A DNA stretch of 64,000 bases from Hyphomicrobiales bacterium (lineage in GTDB: Bacteria > Pseudomonadota > Alphaproteobacteria > Rhizobiales > Beijerinckiaceae): the NCBI GenBank assembly GCA_027489955.1, contig JAIXYZ010000004.1:96672-160671 (forward strand). Reading direction: 5' to 3'. How positions within the stretch are numbered: the first letter of the stretch is position 1; every line of letters begins with the position of its first letter. The translations under genes and the position numbers were made by a program. Positions 58,073 to 64,000 of the stretch are shown piece by piece. The notes below the pieces were generated by a model. That model was given only the letters and a program-made list of their open reading frames with translations, did no database searches and was not told the DNA's origin.

Positions 58073-60556
58073 TCAGCCACGCGCACCCGCCTGGCTCTCG
58101 GTGCGCAGCACGTGGTCGAAGCCGGCTGGCTCCTGCTCGCCCGAAAAGACGGCGATGAAGCTGCGGCCGGCCAGCGCTTCCCGCAGGCTGGCGAGCCGGT
58201 GCGCGGCCTGGGGCGCGTCGAGGCCGAAATCCGGCCGCGAGGCGACCAGCACTTCCGGCCGGCGCAGCAGCGCGCGGGCGAGATCGATGGCGACCGCCAC
58301 GTCCGGCCGCACGCCGTCCTGGCCCTCGATGCGCGTGGACAGGCCCAGGCGCACGACCTCGCGCTCCAGGTCGCTGTCGGCGATGACGCCGCGCACGGCG
58401 GCGCCCACCTTCGCCTCGGCGCCGGCCATGTCGTAGGCGATGCGCCCGAACAGCAGGTTGTCGGCGAGGGTGGCGGCGCGGCACAGGCCCGCAGGATCGT
58501 AGAAGTCGATCGCCGGCTTGAGCGCCGGGGGCAGAAGCTGGGCGAAGGTCCGGCGCGCCCGCAGGATGCGGGCCTCCATGGCCTCGTCGACCAGGCCGAG
58601 GCGGTGGCGGGTCTCGATGTAGCGCAGGGCGAGCGAGATCAGCCGGTCCCGGTCGCGGGCGGCCCCGTCGCCGCGGCGGCTGCGGGTGCGCCGGGCGACG
58701 AGCGCCTCGTAGATCTCCCGCTCGTCGGCGGCCATGAACGACAGCCGACCGAAGAGCGGATGGCCCGCTGGAATGTCGGCGAACATGTCGGTGACGGTGG
58801 TCGCGATCGACAGGCCCATCTCGGCCAGGACCGGTCCCAGGCCCTCGGCCTCCATCACCGCCCGGAAGAAAGGGTGCGACGCCAGGTGGGTGGAATCGAA
58901 CGTATCCCCCACGGGAACGCCGAACAGGATGTTCTCGGCGATCGTGGCGTACGGGTTGAACCTGTCGGGCTCGAAGCGCTCGACAAGGTCTCCCAGCCCG
59001 TCGGCCTGCAGCCTGTCATAAACCGCGGCGCGGGCGGGCAGGACGGCCTGCGCCAGGACGGGGTGCTTGCGCGGGTCGACCGGCGCGCTCAGCGCGCGGG
59101 CGTCGATGATGCGCTCCAGGCCCACCGTCCTGAGCACGGCGGAGAGATCGGCATCGAGCAGCGCCTCGCGGGCGTCGGGCTTCAGCCCGTAGGCGAGGTT
59201 GTCGAGCCAGGTGGCGCCCGGGGCGATGACCGGCTCGGCGGAGGTGAAGGCGACCCGCAGCGCCCGCGCGCGAGCCGGCACGGCGCCGGGATCGAGTCCC
59301 GCCAGGGCGGCGGACCCTGTGGACGGGATCGCCAGGCCCGCCAGCGTGGCGGCCACGAGCTCCGCCTCCTGGTCGCCCGGCGCCATGATGGCGATGTGGG
59401 CCGGGGCCGGCGCGTCCAGCGACAGCGGCCCCACGCGCAGGCCGGCCACTTGGTCGCTGGCGACGAGCCCATCCAGGACGATGCGGCCTTCCGGCGCCTT
59501 CGGCGCGGTCGCGCCGTCCGGCTCGCGGCGGGCGCGCAGCGCGCTCATCAGCTCGGACACCCGCGTCAGCCGCTCGGTGGCCTGGGCGCGGTCGTCGCGC
59601 CAGCGCGCGACACCCCTGGCTGGCGCGGGCAGCAGCGCCGCGGCGACGAGCGCGCCGACAGCCTCCGGGACGCCCAGCCCGCCACCGACGGCGATGAGCC
59701 CCGCGATGGTGGGAGCGGCGAAGGGCGCCAGATCGGCCATGGCATCGCGCAGCCGGCCGACCATGCTGCCCCGGTCCGCCTCGGAGGCGGGGCCGGCGAT
59801 GCGCCCGGCGAAGGCGGCGAGCTCGGAATCCTGGGCGCCGTGGGCGCGCACGGCCTTCCACCGGCGCACGAGGTCCGCCTTGGCCTTGCCGACCCGGGCG
59901 GCGCGGGCGGCGGTCTCGCGGGCGATGCCCGCGGAGGCGCGCCGGCGCCAGTGGGACAGCATGACGAGCGCGAACGCCATGACCGCCACGGCGAGGCCGA
60001 GCCTGGCGTCGAGCCAGCAGGCATAGACGACCGCGAGCGCGATGCGCGCGCCCGCGAAGGCAGGCAGCGTGATGGCGCTGGCCAGAGCGGGCCGCACCGC
60101 GGCGAGGTCGGCCGCGGCGCGCGTCATGCCGTCGGTCAGGTCCAGCCCCTGGATGGTGCGGGCCTGGGTGAGCCGGCGGGCAAGCCGCGTCGAGATGGAC
60201 TGAAGGGCGCGGTCGGCGGAACGCGCCCGCCACCTGTCGATGACGACATGGGCGAGCGCCCGCAGCGCGAAGACCGCAGCCAGCCAGCCCAGCGCCGCCA
60301 GGAGGACCGCGGACCTGCCGAGCTGGAAGCCGGGGAACAGCACGATCCGGTCGGGGCTGCGCACGAAGGGCGGCCAGTCATAGGCAATCTGGAGGAAGGG
60401 CACGCGCGCGGCGCCCGAGAGCGCGTCGGCGAACATCTGCCGCGGCATGTCGATCGTCAGGAACGCCAGCGGCGCCGCCAACGCAAGAAGGCCGAACACC
60501 AAGAGGTGTCCGGCCCGACCGCTCCGCCACGCCAGCCTAACGGGGTCCCGCTCCAT
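58073..60556 (-). CDS. ABC-exporter-like membrane protein with degenerate nucleotide-binding domain
   Basis: 827 aa, ATG at 60556. The N-terminal half (about residues 15-310) looks like the six-helix ABC-exporter membrane domain. The C-terminal half looks like the exporter ATPase domain but the ATP motifs are gone: where Walker A should be (about 388-400) it reads AIMAPGDQEAEL with no GxxGxGKS; the LSGGQ equivalent before IDLARALLRR reads GQDGVRPDV; Walker B reads VLVASRPDFGLD. Three copies of the ENILFG-like Q-loop-following element occur (LDNLAYG at 451-457, AENILFG at 540-546, ADNLLFG at 698-704), showing internal duplication and expansion. Whether it transports is unknown; ATP hydrolysis by this chain is unlikely. 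Confidence 0.85.
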   Translation of the reverse strand: MERDPVRLAWRSGRAGHLLVFGLLALAAPLAFLTIDMPRQMFADALSGAARVPFLQIAYDWPPFVRSPDRIVLFPGFQLGRSAVLLAALGWLAAVFALRALAHVVIDRWRARSADRALQSISTRLARRLTQARTIQGLDLTDGMTRAAADLAAVRPALASAITLPAFAGARIALAVVYACWLDARLGLAVAVMAFALVMLSHWRRRASAGIARETAARAARVGKAKADLVRRWKAVRAHGAQDSELAAFAGRIAGPASEADRGSMVGRLRDAMADLAPFAAPTIAGLIAVGGGLGVPEAVGALVAAALLPAPARGVARWRDDRAQATERLTRVSELMSALRARREPDGATAPKAPEGRIVLDGLVASDQVAGLRVGPLSLDAPAPAHIAIMAPGDQEAELVAATLAGLAIPSTGSAALAGLDPGAVPARARALRVAFTSAEPVIAPGATWLDNLAYGLKPDAREALLDADLSAVLRTVGLERIIDARALSAPVDPRKHPVLAQAVLPARAAVYDRLQADGLGDLVERFEPDRFNPYATIAENILFGVPVGDTFDSTHLASHPFFRAVMEAEGLGPVLAEMGLSIATTVTDMFADIPAGHPLFGRLSFMAADEREIYEALVARRTRSRRGDGAARDRDRLISLALRYIETRHRLGLVDEAMEARILRARRTFAQLLPPALKPAIDFYDPAGLCRAATLADNLLFGRIAYDMAGAEAKVGAAVRGVIADSDLEREVVRLGLSTRIEGQDGVRPDVAVAIDLARALLRRPEVLVASRPDFGLDAPQAAHRLASLREALAGRSFIAVFSGEQEPAGFDHVLRTESQAGARG

Positions 60557-60711
60557 CGGGGCCGACCCTAGACCGAGAACCCGCCCGCGGCCAAGCGTCT
60601 GGGCGCGGCCCGGCTGCAAATCCTTCTCTGAGCGTGCGGCGAAGGCGAGCGGCGGCGGTAACGCTCCGGTGACGGTTGGCCGTTAGGCTGGACCCTCGGG
60701 GACGAATTGCG

Positions 60712-61881
60712 ATGATGGCCGTGTCTTCACTGGTTGCCGAACTCGAGGATTCGATCGCGCGGGGGTCCAAGGACCGGCGCGTCGAAACGCTGCGGCGCGT
60801 GACCGACCTGTTCCTGATGGACGCGGACGCGTACCAGCCGGAGCATGTCGAGGTCTTCGACATCGTCATCGCCCGCCTGACGGCGGCGATCGAGACCCGC
60901 GCGCGCGCCGACCTCGCGCGCCGGCTGGCCGACGTGCCGAACGCGCCGCCGGGCGTGATCCGCTCGCTCGCGCACGACGAGATCGCGGTGGCGCGGCCGG
61001 TGCTGACGCGCTCGTCCCGCCTGAGCGACGCCGACCTCGTATCCGTGGCCATCGCCCGCGGCCGCGACCACATGCTCGCCATCAGCGAGCGGCCGACCCT
61101 GTCGGAGCAGGTGACCGATGTCCTCGTCACCAAGGGCGACGACGTCGTGGCCCATGCGGTGGCCGGGAACGGCGCCGCGCGCCTGTCCCCGAGATCGCTC
61201 GACGCCCTGGTGGAGAAGTCGCGCGCGGACGATGCCCTGCGGCTGCTGCTGAGCCAGCGCATCGACGTGCCCCAGGACCATCTGCGCCAGCTCATGGCGG
61301 TCGCCAAGGAGGCCGCGCGCCAGCGCCTCGCCGCCAGCCTGCCGGCCGCCGATTCGGGGCTGATCGGCCACGCCGTCGACCAGGGTGCGGTCGTGATCGC
61401 GGAGAAGGTCGCCACCAGCGACGCGGAGGCGCCGATCCAGGCGGACGCGGCGCCGAAGGCGGTGCTCAGCCGCAATTACGAGGCCGCGCTGGCGGAGATC
61501 ATGGCGGCGGTGGAGCGCAACGAGCTCAACGAGTTCGTCATCACGGAATATGCCGGCCGCGGCCAGTTCGAGGAATGCGTCTGCGCGGTCGCCGCACTGG
61601 CGAACATCTCGCTGCCGACCGCCGAGCGCCTGTTCCTGGGCTCCGACCAGGATCTGCTGCTGATCGTCTGCAAGGCGCAGAACTGGGCCTGGTCCACGGC
61701 CCGCGCGCTGGTGCGCCTGCGGGGCGACGGACGGGCGAGCGCCCGCGACCTCGACCGCGCGATGGACAGCTACGACCAGCTGACCCACGGCACGGCCCAG
61801 CGCGTCCTGCGGTTCCTGCATATCCGCGAGGCCAGCGCCGCGCGGCCCGCCCCCGCTCAGACCCGGACGAACGTCAGGTAG
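60712..61881 (+). CDS. DUF2336 protein
   Basis: 389-aa, probably cytoplasmic, helical protein of the DUF2336 family found in alphaproteobacteria. Family-like segments are LVAELEDSIARGSKDRRVET, VTDLFL, LAHDEIAVARPVLTRS and the C-terminal block with ISLPTAERLFLG. No membrane segment or catalytic motif is visible. The ATG at 60712 (or 60715) is preferred over a TTG at 60676. Its 3' end overlaps trmB by 25 bp on the other strand. Function unknown. Confidence 0.8.
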   Translation: MMAVSSLVAELEDSIARGSKDRRVETLRRVTDLFLMDADAYQPEHVEVFDIVIARLTAAIETRARADLARRLADVPNAPPGVIRSLAHDEIAVARPVLTRSSRLSDADLVSVAIARGRDHMLAISERPTLSEQVTDVLVTKGDDVVAHAVAGNGAARLSPRSLDALVEKSRADDALRLLLSQRIDVPQDHLRQLMAVAKEAARQRLAASLPAADSGLIGHAVDQGAVVIAEKVATSDAEAPIQADAAPKAVLSRNYEAALAEIMAAVERNELNEFVITEYAGRGQFEECVCAVAALANISLPTAERLFLGSDQDLLLIVCKAQNWAWSTARALVRLRGDGRASARDLDRAMDSYDQLTHGTAQRVLRFLHIREASAARPAPAQTRTNVR

Positions 61882-62555
61882 GTGGGCGTGCGGCCCTCCC
61901 GGAGCGCCTTCGCCTCGTAGCGCGTGCGCGTCCAGCCGTCCCACGGCAGGCGCCAGTCGTCGGCGCGGGACGCCGCCCAGGCGAGGCCCGGCTGGCGCGC
62001 CGCGTGCATCAGCGTCCAGGCCGCGTAATCGTCGATATCCGTGGCGAAGCGGAACAGCCCGCCGGGACGCAGCACCCGCACGATCTCGGCAAGGCGCGCG
62101 TCGGACACGAAGCGGCGCTTGCGCTGGCGGCGCTTGGGCCAGGGGTCGGGATAGAGAAGATCGACACGGGCGAACGCGGCGTCGGGAAGCCGGGGCAGGA
62201 GCAGGCTCGCATCGCCGTCGTGGACGCGCACGTTGGCGAGGCCCCGCGTCTCCACCTCGGCCACGAGCTTGGCGACGCCGTTGACGAAGGCCTCGACGCC
62301 GATGAATCCGGTCTGCGGATGCCGCTCCGCTTCGGCGGCCAGGTGCTCGCCGCCGCCGAAGCCGATCTCCAGCCGGACATCCTGAGCCACCGTGCCGAAG
62401 AGCGCGGCCGGATCGACCGGGCCGTCGGCCGGGATGCGCAGCGCCGGCAGGCCGGTCTCGACGCGGCTGGCCTGGGCCTGGCGCAGGCGCTTGCCGCGCC
62501 GGCGCCCGTAGAAGGCGCCGGCCGGGCGCGTGGCGCCGTCCGAAGCGGCCGGCAT
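61857..62555 (-). CDS. trmB: tRNA (guanine-N7-)-methyltransferase
   Basis: 232-aa SAM-dependent enzyme methylating G46 of tRNA. The SAM site LEIGFGGGEHLAAEA (family consensus E-I-G-x-G-x-G), the VEAFVNGVAKL segment, and the acceptor-site motif LLYPDPWPKRRQRKRRF are diagnostic. It follows metK by 5 bp on the same strand. Confidence 0.96.
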   Translation of the reverse strand: MPAASDGATRPAGAFYGRRRGKRLRQAQASRVETGLPALRIPADGPVDPAALFGTVAQDVRLEIGFGGGEHLAAEAERHPQTGFIGVEAFVNGVAKLVAEVETRGLANVRVHDGDASLLLPRLPDAAFARVDLLYPDPWPKRRQRKRRFVSDARLAEIVRVLRPGGLFRFATDIDDYAAWTLMHAARQPGLAWAASRADDWRLPWDGWTRTRYEAKALREGRTPTYLTFVRV

Positions 62556-62560
62556 GGCGA

Positions 62561-63766
62561 TCAGGCGACCGCCTTGCGCAGGGCGTCGACGAGGTCCGTC
62601 CGCTCCCAGGAGAAGCCGCCGTCGCGCGTCGCCTTGCGGCCGAAATGGCCGTAGGCCGCCGTGCGGGCATAGATCGGCTTGTTGAGGTTCAGGTGCTCGC
62701 GGATGCCGCGGGGGCGCAGGTTCATGACCTCGCGCAGGGCCTTCTCGAGCTTGGCCTCGTCCACCTTGCCGGTGCCGTGCAGGTCGACATAGACGGCCAG
62801 CGGATCGGACACGCCGATGGCGTAGGCGAGCTGGATCGTGCAGCGGTCGGCGAGCTTGGCGGCAACGACGTTCTTGGCGAGGTAGCGGGCCGCATAGGCG
62901 GCGGACCGGTCCACCTTAGTCGGGTCCTTGCCCGAGAAGGCGCCGCCCCCGTGGGGCGCCGCGCCGCCATAGGTGTCCACGATGATCTTGCGGCCGGTGA
63001 GGCCGGCATCGCCGTCAGGACCGCCGACGACGAACTTGCCCGTCGGGTTGACGTGCCAGACGGTGTCCTTGCTGATCCAGCCCTCGGGCAGCGCGCTGCG
63101 GATATAGGGCTCGACGATCTTGCGCACGTCGGCTGAGGTCAGCGTCTCGTCCAGATGCTGGGTGGAGAGCACGATCTGCGTCACGCCGACGGGCTTGCCG
63201 TCCTCGTAGCGCACGGTGACCTGGCTCTTGGCGTCCGGGCCGAGCTTGGCGGCGTCGCCCTCGCCGGCGCGGCGGGCCTTGGACAGGACCTCGAGGATCT
63301 TGTGGGAATAGTAGATCGGCGCCGGCATCAGCTCGGGCGTCTCGCGGCAGGCATAGCCGAACATGATGCCCTGGTCGCCCGCGCCCTCGTCCTTGTTGCC
63401 GGCGGCATCGACGCCCTGGGCGATGTCCGGCGACTGCGAGTGGAGGAGAACGTCGATCTTGGCGTTCTTCCAGTGGAACCCGTCCTGCTCGTAGCCGATC
63501 GACTTGATGGCCTTGCGCGCGGCGGCCTTCACCTTGCGCTTCAGGGTCTTCTCGTCGAGGGAGGTGCGGACCTCGCCCGCGATCACGACGCGGTTGGTGG
63601 TGGCGAGCGTCTCGCACGCCACGCGCACCTGGGACGCGTCCATGCCGGCCTTGGCCGCCTCGCGGAAGAACAGGTCGACCACCTCGTCGGAGATGCGGTC
63701 GCAGACCTTGTCGGGATGGCCTTCCGAAACGGACTCGCTGGTGAAGAGGTAATTCGCGCGCGGCAC
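62561..63766 (-). CDS. metK: S-adenosylmethionine synthetase
   Basis: 401-aa MAT forming SAM from methionine and [19 protein letters not shown] (N-terminal His and Asp of the ATP site), [10 protein letters not shown] and the methionine-loop segment [19 protein letters not shown] are intact. Start is a GTG at 63766. A hairpin leader lies directly upstream (63776-63828), so SAM-dependent translational control is conceivable. The gene order (XRE-type gene)-metK-trmB is a common alphaproteobacterial arrangement. Confidence 0.97.
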   Translation of the reverse strand: MPRANYLFTSESVSEGHPDKVCDRISDEVVDLFFREAAKAGMDASQVRVACETLATTNRVVIAGEVRTSLDEKTLKRKVKAAARKAIKSIGYEQDGFHWKNAKIDVLLHSQSPDIAQGVDAAGNKDEGAGDQGIMFGYACRETPELMPAPIYYSHKILEVLSKARRAGEGDAAKLGPDAKSQVTVRYEDGKPVGVTQIVLSTQHLDETLTSADVRKIVEPYIRSALPEGWISKDTVWHVNPTGKFVVGGPDGDAGLTGRKIIVDTYGGAAPHGGGAFSGKDPTKVDRSAAYAARYLAKNVVAAKLADRCTIQLAYAIGVSDPLAVYVDLHGTGKVDEAKLEKALREVMNLRPRGIREHLNLNKPIYARTAAYGHFGRKATRDGGFSWERTDLVDALRKAVA

Positions 63767-63775
63767 TGGTCGGTT

Positions 63776-63828
63776 CCCTGTCGCAACGGCCTGAACGGCC
63801 TGAAAAACGGCGCGACGTTGTGACAGGG
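63776..63828 (-). promoter_or_regulatory. Hairpin leader upstream of metK (candidate regulatory RNA)
   Basis: On the minus strand CCCTGTCACAACG and CGTTGCGACAGGG form a 13-bp stem with one A-C mismatch. The 27-base loop contains a tandem TCAGGCCGT repeat. The stem ends 9 bp before the metK GTG start. The UCACAACG in the 5' arm resembles the conserved start of SAM/SAH riboswitches, but the rest of that motif is not recognisable. Confidence 0.4.
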
Positions 63829-63879
63829 AGCCGGGATGCGGTCAAGCCGCCGAAGCGGATTCGTTCGTTTGGACGAACG

Positions 63880-64000
63880 TCAGGCGGCGTTTTCGGCCGT
63901 CTCGTCTTCCGCGAGCGCCGCCACCAGCTCGATCACCCGGCGGCGGACCTTCGGGTTCTTGATGCGGATGAAGGCCTTGCTGAGCGCGACGCCCTCCGCC
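63880..64000 (-). CDS. C-terminal fragment of a probable XRE-family regulator (5' end outside window)
   Basis: Only the last 39 residues and the TGA are visible: ...GVALSKAFIRIKNPKVRRRV and IELVAALAEDETAENAA. The KAFIRIKNPKVRRR pattern fits the C-terminus of the helix-turn-helix regulator that precedes metK in many alphaproteobacteria. An inverted repeat (CGTTCGT-TTGG-ACGAACG, 63862-63879) directly follows the stop codon; without a T tract it is a weak terminator candidate. The stretch between the stop and the metK GTG (63767-63879) holds this and the metK leader hairpin. Confidence 0.65.
   Translation of the reverse strand, partial: AEGVALSKAFIRIKNPKVRRRVIELVAALAEDETAENAA

Noticed and set aside
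57242..60571. 1109-codon open frame on the plus strand across the MBL and ABC-like genes
   Set aside because: Antisense to two recognisable proteins; low-complexity Gly/Arg/Asp/His composition and no domain or start signal support it.
63862..63879. Hairpin after the XRE-type gene as a terminator
   Set aside because: The 7-bp stem lacks a T tract on the minus strand and directly abuts the stop codon; too weak to call.

Overview
The window is high-GC, gene-dense chromosomal DNA from an alphaproteobacterium, most likely a member of the Hyphomicrobiales (Rhizobiales). The markers are an Irr-type Fur regulator with a Cys-Pro heme motif next to fabA-fabB-fabI, a membrane ferritin (MbfA) gene with an Irr-box-like palindrome, a CcrM-type DNA methyltransferase, an F0 operon (atpI-B-E-F'-F) with a separate b' gene and no F1 genes beside it, DUF1236 and DUF2336 proteins, and a Mur-box-like site before mntH. 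The sequence does not settle the genus. Almost everything looks like core chromosome; I see no prophage, insertion sequence, integron or CRISPR array.

Layout. 1-4584: phosphate block (pstC cut by the window edge, pstS with a Pho box, a phoR-type kinase) and a flippase-like membrane protein. 4901-7660: L,D-transpeptidase and leuA, separated by nested palindromic repeats. 8005-14233: Mn transporter, M19 dipeptidase, EamA exporter, a dehydrogenase with a small unknown gene, and a LysR regulator. 14392-19465: an operon of an argininosuccinate-lyase-like enzyme and a polar amino acid ABC transporter, with a divergent LysR gene. 19577-23552: tRNA-Arg(ACG), then a three-gene operon of TVP38 membrane protein, MerA-like flavoprotein and orphan histidine kinase. 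23815-30502: rpmH-rnpA-yidC, an acetyltransferase, engB, DUF423, argB, HAD phosphatase, rnhB. 30507-31117: an AbrB/Doc toxin-antitoxin pair. 31361-38475: ccrM, mutY, DUF721, a DsbA-like protein, smc. 38672-41191: F0 ATP synthase operon. 41285-49186: DUF1236, RidA, an RhlE-type helicase, mbfA, a LysE exporter, fabI, fabB, fabA, and the divergent irr. 49187-49715: non-coding repeats. 49716-57066: surface-polysaccharide locus (rmlCBDA, a CapD/WbpM-type dehydratase, an epimerase, a WecA-type transferase). 57140-60556: an MBL hydrolase and a large ABC-exporter-like protein whose nucleotide-binding motifs are lost. 60712-64000: DUF2336, trmB, metK and the end of an upstream gene.

How the parts connect. 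Three metal and nutrient circuits can be read from sites plus genes: PhoR/Pst phosphate sensing, Mn uptake by MntH, and Irr with its probable target mbfA. The polysaccharide genes make dTDP-rhamnose and probably start an undecaprenyl-linked glycan. The less ordinary parts are the degenerate ABC-like protein (58073-60556), the lyase/ABC-transporter operon (14392-18392), the kinase/flavoprotein/TVP38 operon (19792-23552), the small unknown gene fused by overlap to a zinc dehydrogenase (11579-12169), and a hairpin leader before metK (63776-63828).
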